Shown: positions 11,251 through 21,132 of the stretch, piece after piece | Numbering within the stretch: position 1 is the stretch's first letter | How the letters are laid out: every line of letters starts with the position of its first letter | Assembly: GCF_009917385.1 (NCBI RefSeq) | Contig: NZ_QWLJ01000010.1 | Span: 1-64,000, forward strand | Length of the DNA: 64,000 nt | Direction: 5' to 3' | Origin: Roseburia sp. 1XD42-34 | Lineage (GTDB): Bacteria > Bacillota > Bacilli > Bacillales > Amphibacillaceae | Translations under genes and position numbers: made by a program | The notes under the pieces: model-generated | Told to the model about the DNA's origin: nothing | Databases searched by the model: none | Seen by the model: the letters and a program-made list of their open reading frames with translations, nothing else

Positions 11251-11677
11251 CTTTTAGAAGGAAAAAGGAGGCTTCTATAAAGGAAAACAATTGCGCAAAT
11301 AAACTTATTTAGGAATTTAATAATATCGTTGATGTGAAGCAAGGAAAGAGGAAAGAAACATATGAAGAATTTGTTTGGAAATACGGGCTTCAACCCAAGT
11401 ATAGACATAATTATCCATTGTGACTTATGTTATAACATTCATGTTGTTTGCACCGCCAATTTCCTTCAGAATCTTGGTCACCCCATCCACCCTTGTCTTA
11501 GGTAACCACTACTGCATTCTTGGCTCGGAAATTCAACCCTAAAGAATATGTATCTGCCTGGCACACAAAATCAAAACCGCCAGTGTGAACTGGTAGTTTG
11601 CTCTGCGACTGAAAGCCTTTATTACCGGTATCAGCCTTAACCCGAACGATCGGGTTTCCCTCTTGCACTGCATTTAC
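11251..11677. other. decayed region without a usable gene
   Basis: Short pieces are readable on both strands. On + near 11310-11420 there is a broken frame (EFNNIVDVKQGKRKETYEEF). On - near 11430-11670 there are pieces LNFRAKNAVVV and GVTKILKEIGGANNMNVIT. I cannot assign them to a family. Stops in all frames indicate gene debris. Confidence 0.4.
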
Positions 11678-11836
11678 TCACTCCGTTTTATATAATCGCA
11701 CTCGCTCAAGGGCTTCATCGGCAAATTCTGAATCGTTAACCATACACATTTCAAACTCTGGATCTTCTTCGTAAAAAATATCTGTAAATCTTCTTGCCAT
11801 GAGATCTTCAGGGATTTTGGGTGTGTCAATCTTCAC
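11678..11836 (-). pseudogene. N-terminal fragment of a pentapeptide-repeat-like protein
   Basis: A 52-codon frame begins GTG with KIDTPKIPEDLMARRFTDI and continues into an acidic segment. The opening resembles small Bacillus pentapeptide-repeat proteins (KI.KP.IP...L....), but the repeats themselves are absent. It is probably a truncated relic. The 385 bases from here to 12223 hold only a 74-codon A+T-rich frame with no ribosome site, which I do not regard as a gene. Confidence 0.3.
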
Positions 11837-12223
11837 TGTATACCTACCTACTTTCAAACGAATTTAATTCATTTATAAACTCTCTAGTTACAAATATAAG
11901 GGAACAAACGTTCTTTTGCAAGGCTTGATTTTTATTCGTTTTCTGATACACAGATTCATCAAGACCTATATATTAACTGAAATTGTTTTGATTTCTAAGA
12001 AAAGCTTATTAAATGAAATGACCCGCTTGTTGAATAAATATAATCTTTCACATGGTAGTTTTATCACATGGGATATATTGTTTTTCATATCATTTAGCTT
12101 TTACATTTTACTATTTCACGACTATAATTCTATTAAATAAGTTCAATAGAAAATACTTAACACCACTTGCATTAAAAACCAACCCAACGGTAATTTATCA
12201 AAAAGTAACTGGAGGAGTATAAT

Positions 12224-12532
12224 GTGGATTTAACAGTCGTATGAAAAAATGAAGAACAGTTTGGATGTGAGTATCTTAAACTAATGTCCAAAGCTGGGAA
12301 TGCCATCATTGCTCAAGGAACGGTTATTTATTTAGGAAGAGAGCAATCTATAGCCCATAATGAGAACTATACCATTGAAACAGATGCCAATTGGGTTACA
12401 AAGAGGTTGAGTATAGTGGTAGATAATTTTCCAATGTCCGATGGGGAAGGAAACTGGTTCAATACAGATGGAGAGTCGATTAATAAACTAAAAGGAGCTA
12501 TTGATATAGATATTTCTGCTATCCTTTTCTAA
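12224..12532 (+). pseudogene. putative glycolipid-binding domain protein, broken
   Basis: GTG at 12224 follows GGAGGAGT, but TGA at 12242 stops it after six codons. The frame then continues to 12532 with CEYLKLMSKAGNAIIAQG, then SIAHNENYTIETDANWVTKRL and a tail LKGAIDIDISAI. The pattern (W-less start, YLKL, YxIExDxxWxTR, DGxxxxxLxGxxDIDISA) matches the putative glycolipid-binding family (DUF-type, about 180 residues). The C-terminal half after DIDIS is missing. The function of the family is uncertain. Confidence 0.55.
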
Positions 12533-12892
12533 CTCTTACCTATAAATAGAGTTAATTGGGAAAACAACCAACTAGGGCACTAGCATGCATAAACTTTTTA
12601 TAAAAAAGTCAAGAAAATCATTTTGACGTAAGCTTATTTCTAGGCAATTCAAGTATAAAAGAATTGGATGTTTGCGTATATATTTTTATGCGCAAATTGT
12701 GTGAAAACCCCAACATTTAGTATAAAGCCTATATAAAAGGATGGCTGTCATAAAAAAGCAATGAAAATAGGTCTCCTTTAAGATATTACTTTTGCTATGC
12801 TGAAACAATATAAGATCACAAGTCATAAAGAAAGTGTACGGGGATAATTCTAAAAAAACATAAAGAAGATATTTTAATTGGAGGCGTTGCAT

Positions 12893-13540
12893 TTGAAATT
12901 CAATATTATTAATCGTGACAAATGGAATCGAAAAGAATATTTTGAACACTTTTTACGACAACAAACAACATTTAGCCTGACGAATGAAATTAATATTACT
13001 ATTCTTATGGAGAACTTAAAGAAAAAGAATTATAAGTTATATCCTGCGTTTATTTTCATGGTTACAAAAATAGCTAATTCCCACAAAGAGTTTAGAACTA
13101 GTTTTAACGCAGAAGGTAAGTTAGGTTATTGGACAGAGATTTTTCCTTCTTATACAATTTTTGATAAGAAGACGCACACATTTTCTAGCATCTGGTCACC
13201 AAATATAGTTCATTTTCCTGAGTTTCATTATCAATATGAAAAGGATGTAGAAAAATACAATGGTACAGGTAAATTGTTTCCAAAAACACCTGTACCAGAT
13301 AATACTATCCCGATATCTATGATTCCTTGGAGTTCTTTTACAGCATTTAATTTAAATATTAACAATGGTGGAGATTTTCTCTTACCAATAATAACTGGAG
13401 GGAAATATACACCAGTGAATGATGGATTATTCCTACCTATTTCATTACAAATTCATCATGCTGTTTGTGATGGTTATCATGCAAGTGTTTTTATGAATGA
13501 TTTACAAAAACTTGCTAATGAGAGCGCGAATTGGATTTAG
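12893..13540 (+). CDS. cat: chloramphenicol O-acetyltransferase, type A
   Basis: The TTG at 12893 lies 8 bases after GGAGG (12880-12884) and gives the usual CatA opening (KFNIINRDKWNRKEYFEHF). The 215 residues match the family length. The catalytic His is in QIHHAVCDGYHAS near residue 187, and NLNINNGGDFLLPIITGGKY is the conserved acceptor-site region. It transfers acetyl from acetyl-CoA to chloramphenicol in the cytosol. I saw no leader peptide or ribosome-site-blocking hairpin of the kind found before inducible cat genes, so expression may be constitutive or silent. Resistance is predicted, not shown; members of this family in soil bacilli can be weak. Confidence 0.85.
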   Translation: MKFNIINRDKWNRKEYFEHFLRQQTTFSLTNEINITILMENLKKKNYKLYPAFIFMVTKIANSHKEFRTSFNAEGKLGYWTEIFPSYTIFDKKTHTFSSIWSPNIVHFPEFHYQYEKDVEKYNGTGKLFPKTPVPDNTIPISMIPWSSFTAFNLNINNGGDFLLPIITGGKYTPVNDGLFLPISLQIHHAVCDGYHASVFMNDLQKLANESANWI

Positions 13541-13681
13541 TTGTTCCTTGGAGAGAGTATTATAAGAAGAACTGTTGAATCCGCTTCTCACTTTATAGAA
13601 AACAAAATTTGTGAATAAATGTACTAGTAGTGACGAGGGTCTAGCTTCTATAAAAGGGAACGATGGCGGAACAAGTAATAA

Positions 13682-13721
13682 TCGAGTAATACATGGCTAA
13701 TCTGTATTACTCGTTATTTTT
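13682..13721 (+). terminator. Rho-independent terminator downstream of cat
   Basis: CGAGTAATACA (13683-13693) pairs exactly with TGTATTACTCG (13703-13713), followed by a T-rich tail. It is 140 bases past the cat stop; the interval shows nothing else. Confidence 0.8.
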
Positions 13722-13734
13722 ATGACTTTTTACT

Positions 13735-14160
13735 AATGCTAGTAAAATGTTTGGAAAATTTCGCTTCGTCTATCTCTTGTAATTTTGATATTCGTTGCTG
13801 TTTTCTAAAATGAATTTTACTTCAGGGAATTCATCAACACTTCCTAACTTTTTACTTATACATAATGGATGCTATCTATTTTATTCAACACAGTGAATAA
13901 TTGCAAGTTCCATAAGAGTCTCTCGTATTCATGAGTTGGAAAATATTTTTGTAAATTTCCTAAAATTAAAATGGATGGGACAATCTCGTCTTATGACTGA
14001 ATAGCTTTGGTTCCTCGTTCATTCTCCTGATGCTTGTCTGCAGCTGGTTCATCTTAGGTGTGAATGGCTTGCGTTATATCTTCAACAGGATACTTTTACC
14101 AGCTCCGTTCTTCCAATCAGACCAACGATTTCCACTTGGTTTAAATCTTAATGACAAACC
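13735..14160 (-). pseudogene. remnant of an ABC-transporter ATPase
   Basis: Read on the minus strand, the stretch near 14060-14130 contains a Walker A motif split by a frameshift (VEIVGLIGR then NGAGKSILLK). Further down are fragments NEYQNYKR and SVDEFPEVKFILEN. Many stops occur in every frame. Only the P-loop is recognisable; the subfamily is unknown. Confidence 0.45.
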
Positions 14161-14230
14161 ATTAAAGCAGCATTGAACAAAATTAATGACGCACTCCAAA
14201 TTCATTATCAAGTTCGTAAACAAATATAAA

Positions 14231-14263
14231 TATAGACATATATCTATATAGATGGTAATCTAT
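14231..14263 (+). promoter_or_regulatory. probable ArsR operator/promoter region
   Basis: Two overlapping perfect inverted repeats, TATAGA-N6-TCTATA (14231-14248) and ATAGAT-N4-ATCTAT (14248-14263), lie 30-60 bases before arsR. SmtB/ArsR repressors bind such A+T-rich dyads; release by arsenite would open the operon. Confidence 0.6.
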
Positions 14264-14294
14264 GTACATGAAAATTTTTAAACAGGAGGATTTT

Positions 14295-14615
14295 ATGGCG
14301 TATAAAGAGTTATCTAGCATATTAAAGACTTTAGCTGATCCTAGTCGATTAGAAATAATAGACATATTATCTTGTGGAGAATTATGTGCATGTGATCTAT
14401 TAGAGCATTTTCAATTCTCACAGCCAACTTTAAGCCATCATATGAAATCCTTAGTGGAAAATCAACTTGTTATTTCTCGCAGGGATGGTACAAAGACAAT
14501 GTATAGACTTAATCATGATATTATCACTGATGTTACAAGGCAACTTTCTTTATTAGGTTCTAACCATACACCGTGTATATGTGAAAATATACAAAAAGGT
14601 GAGTGTGAATCGTGA
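14295..14615 (+). CDS. arsR: ArsR-family arsenical-responsive repressor
   Basis: ATG 14295 follows CAGGAGG; an upstream in-frame ATG lacks a ribosome site. The 106 residues form a winged helix with the [13 protein letters not shown] recognition region. ELCACDL at about residue 33 gives the two Cys that bind As(III) in this family, and a Cys pair (CIC) near the C-terminus may add a third ligand. It represses arsRBC by binding the dyads just upstream. Its stop overlaps the start of arsB. Confidence 0.92.
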   Translation: MAYKELSSILKTLADPSRLEIIDILSCGELCACDLLEHFQFSQPTLSHHMKSLVENQLVISRRDGTKTMYRLNHDIITDVTRQLSLLGSNHTPCICENIQKGECES

Positions 14616-15901
14616 CAGTATTAGCCATTCTGATATTTTTATTAACGTTAACATTTGTAATTTGGCAGCCTAAAGGATTAGATATTGGCGTAACAGCTAT
14701 ACTAGGCGCTATTCTTGCTATCGTGGCAGGTGTTGTTTCGTTTTCTGATGTAATAGACGTGACAAGTATTGTATGGAATGCAACCCTCACCTTTGTTGCT
14801 ATAATTATGATTTCATTGATTTTAGATGAAATTGGATTTTTTGAATGGTCAGCAAGACACATGGTTTTAGCTTCAAAAGGAAACGGCGTAAAAATGTTTG
14901 TTTATATTTCTTTATTAGGTGCTATTGTTGCAGCATTTTTTGCTAATGATGGTGCGGCATTGATTCTAACACCTATCGTTCTAGCCATGGTTAGAAACTT
15001 AAATTTTGAAGAAAGAATAATCTTTCCATTTGTGATTGCAAGTGGTTTTATTGCAGATACGACGTCCCTTCCTCTTATTGTTAGTAATTTGGTTAATATT
15101 GTATCAGCAGATTATTTTACTATTGGATTTTTAGAATATTTTAGCCGGATGGTTATACCTAACCTATTTTCACTTGTAGCAAGCATTTTAGTTTTATGGT
15201 TATACTTTAGAAAATCTATACCGAAGCATTTCGATGATAAAGAACTGCAAGCTCCAGTAGAAGCAATAAAAGATACAAAGCTCTTTAAATATTCATGGTT
15301 TGTTTTGGGAATATTATTTGTTGGTTATTTAGCAAGTGAATTTTTAGCTATTCCTGTGTCCATCATTGCAGGTATTATTGCTATTGTGTTTTTACTATTA
15401 GCTAGAAAATCAAAAGCGGTAAATATTCGTAACGTCCTATTAGGTGCACCTTGGAATATTGTCATTTTCTCCATCGGTATGTATATCGTTGTATTTGGGC
15501 TGAAAAATGTAGGTATTACAAAAGTTTTAGCAAGTATGCTAACTTCATTGAGTGATAATGGACTATTTACAGGTATGATGGGGATGGGATTTATTTCGGC
15601 TTTCTTATCCTCCATTATGAACAACATGCCAACAGTTTTAATTGACGCTATCGCTATTGATCAGACAAATGTTACTGGTTTATTAAAAGAAGGTTTAATA
15701 TATGCCAATGTTATCGGCTCTGACTTGGGTCCAAAGATTACACCTATTGGTTCTCTTGCTACGCTTTTATGGCTACATGTCTTATCGCAAAAAGGGATGA
15801 AAATTTCTTGGGGGACTTATTTTAAAACAGGTATCGTGATTACTATTCCTGTATTATTCCTTACACTGATAGGATTGTATTTAACATTATTAATATTTTA
15901 A
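14612..15901 (+). CDS. arsB: arsenite efflux permease ArsB
   Basis: GTG 14612 overlaps arsR by four bases (GTGA), which implies translational coupling. The 429-residue membrane protein has about 11-12 hydrophobic helices and the ArsB/NhaD motifs [18 protein letters not shown] (about residue 110) and [11 protein letters not shown] (about 340). It extrudes arsenite or antimonite from the cell, driven by the membrane potential in the absence of ArsA, which is not present here. The sequence is intact. Confidence 0.93.
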   Translation: MTVLAILIFLLTLTFVIWQPKGLDIGVTAILGAILAIVAGVVSFSDVIDVTSIVWNATLTFVAIIMISLILDEIGFFEWSARHMVLASKGNGVKMFVYISLLGAIVAAFFANDGAALILTPIVLAMVRNLNFEERIIFPFVIASGFIADTTSLPLIVSNLVNIVSADYFTIGFLEYFSRMVIPNLFSLVASILVLWLYFRKSIPKHFDDKELQAPVEAIKDTKLFKYSWFVLGILFVGYLASEFLAIPVSIIAGIIAIVFLLLARKSKAVNIRNVLLGAPWNIVIFSIGMYIVVFGLKNVGITKVLASMLTSLSDNGLFTGMMGMGFISAFLSSIMNNMPTVLIDAIAIDQTNVTGLLKEGLIYANVIGSDLGPKITPIGSLATLLWLHVLSQKGMKISWGTYFKTGIVITIPVLFLTLIGLYLTLLIF

Positions 15902-15920
15902 AGGAATGAGGTGTTTTTAT

Positions 15921-16322
15921 ATGGCGAACAAAGTTATTTATTTTATTTGTACTGGCAACTCTTGCAGAAGTCAAATGGCGGAAGGATGGGCTAAAAAAAT
16001 TTTAGGGGAAGAATGGGACGTCTATTCTGCGGGTATAGAGGCGCATGGCGTTAATCCCAATGCTATTGCGGCTATGAAAGAAATGAATATGGATATTTCT
16101 AGTCAAACTTCTGAGGTTATAAATCCAGAGATCATAAAGAAATCATCTCTAGTTGTAACGTTATGTAGTGACGCTGATATTAATTGTCCGATATTACCTT
16201 CTAATGTAACCAAAGAACATTGGGGATTTGACGACCCTGCCGGCAAAGAATGGTCGGAATTCCAAAGGGTAAGAGATGAAATAGGAAAAAGAATCCAAGA
16301 GTTTAAAACCACAGGAAAGTAA
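15921..16322 (+). CDS. arsC: arsenate reductase, thioredoxin-coupled
   Basis: ATG 15921 has GAGGTG upstream and gives the normal N-terminus [15 protein letters not shown]; a start five codons earlier is less likely. The 133 residues contain the low-molecular-weight-phosphatase loop C10-TGNSCR16-S and the redox Cys pair in [10 protein letters not shown] (about 82 and 89). It reduces arsenate to arsenite for ArsB. It is the third gene of the ars operon, 19 bases after arsB. Confidence 0.93.
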   Translation: MANKVIYFICTGNSCRSQMAEGWAKKILGEEWDVYSAGIEAHGVNPNAIAAMKEMNMDISSQTSEVINPEIIKKSSLVVTLCSDADINCPILPSNVTKEHWGFDDPAGKEWSEFQRVRDEIGKRIQEFKTTGK

Positions 16323-16327
16323 AGGAA

Positions 16328-16394
16328 GTGTAAACTAAATAATACAGGTAAGAGAGCGTTAACTTTTACGTTGTAGTTTAGTTTACACTTTTAA
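16328..16394. terminator. long inverted repeat ending the ars operon and the opposing GNAT gene
   Basis: GTGTAAACTAAA (16328-16339) is exactly complementary to TTTAGTTTACAC (16377-16388), followed by T4. It lies between two converging genes and could end both. Confidence 0.7.
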
Positions 16395-16411
16395 AAAGAT
16401 TTTTCTATAGG

Positions 16412-16888
16412 TTATTTTGCTAAAATAGCTAGTTCATTTAAAGGATTAAACCCATTATTTACGTAAAATTGAAAAGCTGGAACTTGTCTTTCTGTGTTTA
16501 ATAGTATTCCATTAAGCCCTTGCTTTTTAATCTCATCTTCTATAGTTTTTATAAACACAGTTCCAATTCCCTTATTTTGGAAAGAATGTGAGATACAAAA
16601 CTCATCTATATAATACTCCATCCCTTTTATCCATGGCTTTTTCATCCCGATACATAAGCCGACTACTTCTTCCTTTATTTTTGCCACATAACCAAGAAAA
16701 TAGTTGTTATCCAAGTGATTATCAAAAAAGTCAACCACTATTTGCCTAGATGAAAATATATCATTCCATGGTTCTTGGGAAAAAGTATCGATATATATAT
16801 CAACGCATTTTTCTTTTACTGTTTCATCTAATTTATCTACTACAAGTATTACATCTGAACCTTCGAATTTTATTACTTTATGAGCCAT
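16412..16888 (-). CDS. GNAT-family N-acetyltransferase
   Basis: This 158-residue protein has a start with GAGGAAAT upstream on the minus strand. The GNAT core is at residues about 60-150: GYVAKIKEEVVGLCIG (beta strands), then DEFCISHSFQNKGIG for the acetyl-CoA pyrophosphate loop (Q/R-x-x-G-x-G/A), then AFQFYVNNGF near the C-terminus. The N-terminal IDTFSQEPWND recalls aminoglycoside 6'-acetyltransferase relatives, but many unrelated GNATs share it. The substrate cannot be assigned. It converges on the ars operon. Confidence 0.8.
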   Translation of the reverse strand: MAHKVIKFEGSDVILVVDKLDETVKEKCVDIYIDTFSQEPWNDIFSSRQIVVDFFDNHLDNNYFLGYVAKIKEEVVGLCIGMKKPWIKGMEYYIDEFCISHSFQNKGIGTVFIKTIEDEIKKQGLNGILLNTERQVPAFQFYVNNGFNPLNELAILAK

Positions 16889-16924
16889 ATGATTTCCTCC
16901 TTATACAAAATTGAAAATGTAAGA

Positions 16925-17530
16925 CTAAATTTATTAAGCTGATCATTGACTGGTTTGTTTGCTTCAAGGATAACTGCAAACTCTCTTCGGAAGCTTGGGT
17001 AATTCGTGATTATGCTTTTTCGCCGCCACTCGGATATTTCCCCCTTGAATTAGGCGCTTTTTTAGATAAGCATTCTCCCCACGGAGTAGTTCGACCTCTT
17101 GTTCAAGTTTTGTTCTCCTCGTCAGCTTTTAATCTTTTATTGATGTTTTTTAGGTTTATGAAATATTGTTGACGTCCTTTGGCCTAAGGGAGCACGTGAA
17201 TGCCTTGATTATGCCATGATTGGATCTAATTAGCGATATATTAGATGGTTCATGTATGCCAAATTCAAAGCAATATCTAGATAGGACTCACCTGTTCTTA
17301 AATTATAGTTTAAAGCATTCCATTTAAATTGAACAGAATATGTTTTAGTGAATTTTCTTCGTTCCAAACCAAACACCAAACTCTTGTAAGCTTCATCCCA
17401 TGTTTTTACAGTCTTTTTGGATGGCATATTCAAACTTATAGGCAACTAATTTGTATTCACCTTTACCAGCTAAATTCGCTTTTTATAACTGCCAATTTAA
17501 ATGCTCTATCGTAGTTGGACAAAACACCCC
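16925..17530 (-). mobile_element. IS3-family (IS150-like) transposase OrfA remnant
   Basis: On the minus strand, pieces of the helix-turn-helix protein OrfA are readable: ALNYNLRTGESYLDIALNL (near 17330-17270), KKNINKRLKADEEN (near 17150), EQEVELLRGENAYLKK (near 17105-17060, leucine zipper), and RREFAVILEANKPVNDQL (near 16990-16940), which belongs to the start of OrfB. GTTGGACAAAACACCCC near 17514-17530 is like the outer end of IS150 relatives. Stops and shifts throughout show it is dead, and the DDE catalytic part is absent. Confidence 0.65.
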
Positions 17531-17771
17531 TGGTAGTAGATTTTTCGGTCACTTAGGATACACATCAAAAATTCCAGATGTGGCGGTTTACTCTTTGCAT
17601 CATTTCCGTAGCCCGAAGCAAGTAAAATTAGGGGGAGCGTTGCTTTTATTTATGGTATCTTTAAAAAAGCAATATATTTTTTTACTTATCAATCCAACGG
17701 CTATTTTTCTATTTAAGTTCTCAAACACATTGTATTTTAAAAATACATTACAGAAATGGGAGATGTAACAG

Positions 17772-18470
17772 ATGCAAGAAAAAATATTGTTAGTAGAAGA
17801 TGATCCATCCATTTCAGAGATGGTTACAAACTTTTTAGTAAAAGAAGGATTTTTTGTCATCCATGCCTCAGATGGAAAAGATGCGATGGATTTATTTGCG
17901 CAACAAACATTTGATCTGGTCTTATTAGACTTAATGTTACCAAAACGGAGCGGTATGGAATGTTTGCAAAGGATGAGAAATCAAAGCCTCGTTCCTGTTT
18001 TAATTATTTCAGCTAAAGACAGTGATGTAGATAAAGCACTCAGTCTAGGTTTTGGCGCAGACGATTATCTCGTAAAACCATTTTCCGTAATTGAATTACT
18101 TGCAAGGGTGAAGGCGTCCATCAGAAGAGCTACGGAGTATTCCAAACAGGAAGAAAAGCGAAAGCAAGAAATTATTCAAATCCATGAATTGAGGATCGAC
18201 ATAGATAATTTTCAGCTTACTAAAAATGGCATTACTATCAAATTAACCAACAAAGAATGGGAAATATTAAAGTTGCTTATTCAGCATCCTACAAAAGTAT
18301 TTACAAAAGAACAGATTTACCGTTCGATTTGGAAAGAGGAATATTATAAAGATGAGAATGTAATTAACGTTCATATGAGTAGATTAAGAGAAAAAATAGA
18401 AGATGACCCAGCGAAGCCGAAATATATTGAAACATTATGGGGAATTGGCTATAGGCTAGGTGAATTCTAA
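17772..18470 (+). CDS. OmpR-family response regulator
   Basis: This 232-residue protein has a receiver domain (1-115) with acidic pocket ED at 9-11, phospho-Asp in LVLLDLMLPKRSG (about 53) and Lys in DDYLVKPFS (about 103). It is followed by a winged-helix DNA-binding domain (about 135-230) ending YIETLWGIGYRLGEF. It is directly coupled to the kinase at 18471 (no gap) and to a BcrA-like transporter. By analogy with bacilli this is a module that senses a cell-wall-active peptide and induces the transporter. Confidence 0.9.
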   Translation: MQEKILLVEDDPSISEMVTNFLVKEGFFVIHASDGKDAMDLFAQQTFDLVLLDLMLPKRSGMECLQRMRNQSLVPVLIISAKDSDVDKALSLGFGADDYLVKPFSVIELLARVKASIRRATEYSKQEEKRKQEIIQIHELRIDIDNFQLTKNGITIKLTNKEWEILKLLIQHPTKVFTKEQIYRSIWKEEYYKDENVINVHMSRLREKIEDDPAKPKYIETLWGIGYRLGEF

Positions 18471-19406
18471 ATGATATTTATTTTAATGAGTCTTATTTTC
18501 ATTTTAATGACTTGCAACTTCATACAGTATCTTCAAAGAAAAAATAGAGATAACAACCTAGAATACTTGAGTAATAAGCTTGAGCAAGTTTTAGAACAAG
18601 GTTCAGTAGGGCAATTATTATTAGTAACGGAAGATAAAAAGCTGCAAGTATTATTAATTAAAATAAATAAATTGCTGGATGCCCATCAACAAAAAATCGC
18701 AAAATATACTCAGTCAAGACGTTCTATGAAGAAAATGTTAACAAATGTCTCACACGATTTAAAAACGCCGTTAACAGTCGTATTAGGATATATTGAAATC
18801 ATTCAGAAGGGCGGAACGATGGACCATAAGGAGCAAGAAAGACTCCTATTTCAAGTTCATCGTAAAACAGAAGAAATTATTGAGCTTATGAACGCTTTTT
18901 TTGATCTGGCGAGACTTGAATCAGGCGATAAGGAATTGGCACTTACGAAAGTAAATATGAATGAGATTTGCAAAGATAACTTACTCTCGTTCTACGATAT
19001 AGTCCAAACGAAAGGATTAACGATCGATTTCCAATTACCCGATAACGCCATTTATGTACTAGGAAACAAAGAAGCATTGGACAGAGTCTTGCATAATCTT
19101 TTATCAAATGCCATCCGATATGGAAGTGATGGAAATATACTTGGTTTGACCTTATCTCTTAACGAAAAATATGTTTGTATTGATGTTTGGGATAGAGGAA
19201 AAGGGATTGATGAACAAAAGCAAGATCTTGTGTTTGAAAGAATGTTTACTTTAGAGGAATCAAGAAATAAAGCTCTTCACGGAAGCGGTCTTGGATTAAC
19301 GATTACGAAAAGATTGTTAGAACAAATGAATGGAACGATACAGCTTCAGAGCCATCCATATCAGAAAACGACATTTACGGTTACGTTACCCCGAATGATC
19401 TATTAA
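18471..19406 (+). CDS. sensor histidine kinase with a single N-terminal membrane segment
   Basis: ATG follows the regulator stop immediately. The 311 residues start with one hydrophobic segment (about 1-17), have no extracellular domain, and continue with a linker, the phospho-His in NVSHDLKTPLTVVLGY (about 97), N box HNLLSNAIRYGSDG (about 207-220), and G boxes DRGKGID and HGSGLGLTI. Without an external sensor domain, the signal probably comes through the membrane or the associated transporter. It phosphorylates the regulator encoded before it. Confidence 0.88.
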   Translation: MIFILMSLIFILMTCNFIQYLQRKNRDNNLEYLSNKLEQVLEQGSVGQLLLVTEDKKLQVLLIKINKLLDAHQQKIAKYTQSRRSMKKMLTNVSHDLKTPLTVVLGYIEIIQKGGTMDHKEQERLLFQVHRKTEEIIELMNAFFDLARLESGDKELALTKVNMNEICKDNLLSFYDIVQTKGLTIDFQLPDNAIYVLGNKEALDRVLHNLLSNAIRYGSDGNILGLTLSLNEKYVCIDVWDRGKGIDEQKQDLVFERMFTLEESRNKALHGSGLGLTITKRLLEQMNGTIQLQSHPYQKTTFTVTLPRMIY

Positions 19407-19493
19407 CTTAAGAAATAAGTAAGAATTAAGAAAGGGAAAAGCAACATCCACTTGGTACGATATATATAACTTTAAGAAAAGGATGGGAACATC

Positions 19494-20420
19494 GTGTATA
19501 TCATAAAGACACATAACGTAACAAAGTTCTTGCAAGGGAAAGAAATCGTATCAAACGTAAATTTAAACGTAAAAAAAGGCGAAATATATGGATTCCTCGG
19601 TCCGAATGGATCGGGAAAAACTACCATTATGAAAATGCTAACCAATTTAATAAAACCTACTAATGGTGCAATTGAAATTTTTGGCCAACCTTTAACCCCT
19701 ACCTCATACAATATGTTAGGTCGAATCGGAAGTATGATCGAATATCCAATTTTTTATGAAAGATTTACAGCTAAGGAAAACTTAGAACTTCATTGTAATT
19801 ACATGGGGTACCATAATAAGAAAGCAATAAATGAAGTATTAGAAATGGTTCACTTAACTAATATTGAAAATAAACCTGTAGAGGACTTTTCATTAGGGAT
19901 GAAGCAACGTTTAGGCATTGCCAGATCCCTTATTGCAAGACCCGAGCTATTAATTCTTGATGAACCAATAAATGGTCTTGATCCTGTGGGGATTCGCGAA
20001 ATTAGAAACTTGTTCCAATTACTCTGTAAGGAATATAACATTACGATGTTCATTTCTAGCCATATATTAGCTGAAATGGAACAAATAGCTGATACGATCG
20101 GAGTTATTAATAAAGGAAAATTGGTTGAAGAAGTTTCGATGGAAGAGATAAGAGAAAAAAATACAGCATATATTGAGTTGGTAACGTCGAATCCTACAAA
20201 AGCATGTTTTATTCTTGAAAATAGACTCCAATTGGATAACTTTAAAATAATTGACCAGAAAATCATTCGTATTTTTGAACAGAGTGTAACACAATCAGAG
20301 ATTTCGAAAGCTATGATATTAAACGATATTGATATCGAGTCCATAAATAAAAAGATAACGTCCTTAGAAGAATATTTTATGAAGTTAATAGATACAGAAG
20401 AATCCAATCAAGTAAAGTAG
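19494..20420 (+). CDS. ABC transporter ATPase, BcrA/lantibiotic-export type
   Basis: GTG 19494 follows AAAGGATGGG. The 308 residues comprise a nucleotide-binding domain (about 1-225) with Walker A GPNGSGKTT, signature FSLGMKQRLGIA, Walker B LLILDEPINGLDP and switch SSHI. A C-terminal domain of about 80 residues follows, as in BcrA. It pairs with the permease at 20440 (20-base gap). Probable role: detoxify bacitracin- or lantibiotic-like compounds under control of the adjacent two-component system. The exact substrate is unknown. Confidence 0.9.
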   Translation: MYIIKTHNVTKFLQGKEIVSNVNLNVKKGEIYGFLGPNGSGKTTIMKMLTNLIKPTNGAIEIFGQPLTPTSYNMLGRIGSMIEYPIFYERFTAKENLELHCNYMGYHNKKAINEVLEMVHLTNIENKPVEDFSLGMKQRLGIARSLIARPELLILDEPINGLDPVGIREIRNLFQLLCKEYNITMFISSHILAEMEQIADTIGVINKGKLVEEVSMEEIREKNTAYIELVTSNPTKACFILENRLQLDNFKIIDQKIIRIFEQSVTQSEISKAMILNDIDIESINKKITSLEEYFMKLIDTEESNQVK

Positions 20421-20439
20421 AATAAAAGAGGTGTGATAT

Positions 20440-21132
20440 ATGTCTGCATTAATAAAATTAGAATTGAAAAAAGTAAAAATAGGTTGGTATGTAAAAGGAG
20501 CAATCATTGCAAATATCTTGATCCTTTCTTTTCTTTTTATCATTGGATATGTTGAAAAGTGGGAAGGAAATAGTGTTTTCATCAACTACGACGAAGCTTT
20601 TATTATTCTAGGTGCACTTGTAAGGGCAACATTTATTATTTTTGCTGCGGTCTTAATTGTAAAGCTAGTAATTGAAGAGTTTAAAAATAAAACCGTTACT
20701 GTATTGTTTACGTATCCAATCAGTCGAAAAAAATTGATGGGGGCAAAATTAATGATTGTTGGTTGCTTAACCTTTATAACGGTTATGATTTCTAACCTGT
20801 TTTTACTTGGTGCCTTTATCGCATTGAATTTTTTCTTTGACATCATTCCAGGTACTCTTCCTGTGGATAAAGTAGTTCCACAAATAATTTCGGTTATTAC
20901 ATTTGCTTTTGCGACTGCAGGAACAAGTTTTATTAGTTTATATTTCGGTATGAAAAAATTTTCTGTCCCAGCGACAATTATTTCGTCGATTGTGATTGTT
21001 GCTATCATTAGCTCTCATAATCCAGTTTTTTCTGTAGCATCGAATGTTTATCTTCCGTTGTTATTAGCCGTTGTTGGAATTTGCGTTGCCTTTATGGTAA
21101 TTAGAAGAATGGAAAAAATAGATATCATTTGA
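20440..21132 (+). CDS. ABC-2 type membrane permease partner
   Basis: The 230-residue protein has six hydrophobic segments and the ABC-2 arrangement (LVIEEFKNKTVTVLFTYPIS after helix 2, the usual cytosolic coupling segment). AGGTGTGATAT precedes the ATG. It forms the channel for the ATPase just upstream. No terminator is obvious after it; the next 200 bases hold a hairpin without a T-run, then IS debris. Confidence 0.87.
   Translation: MSALIKLELKKVKIGWYVKGAIIANILILSFLFIIGYVEKWEGNSVFINYDEAFIILGALVRATFIIFAAVLIVKLVIEEFKNKTVTVLFTYPISRKKLMGAKLMIVGCLTFITVMISNLFLLGAFIALNFFFDIIPGTLPVDKVVPQIISVITFAFATAGTSFISLYFGMKKFSVPATIISSIVIVAIISSHNPVFSVASNVYLPLLLAVVGICVAFMVIRRMEKIDII

Noticed and set aside
11916-12140. 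74-codon frame with hydrophobic residues
   Set aside because: No ribosome site, very A+T-rich, no recognisable motif, and located in gene debris; hydrophobicity follows from base composition.
12540-12892. Attenuator leader peptide before cat
   Set aside because: I looked for a short peptide and a hairpin hiding GGAGG as in inducible cat genes. Repeated AAGATATT words are direct, not inverted, so no attenuator is supported.
17451-17768. 105-codon frame before the response regulator
   Set aside because: It runs through the IS3-like end and spacer, has no ribosome site and no family pattern.
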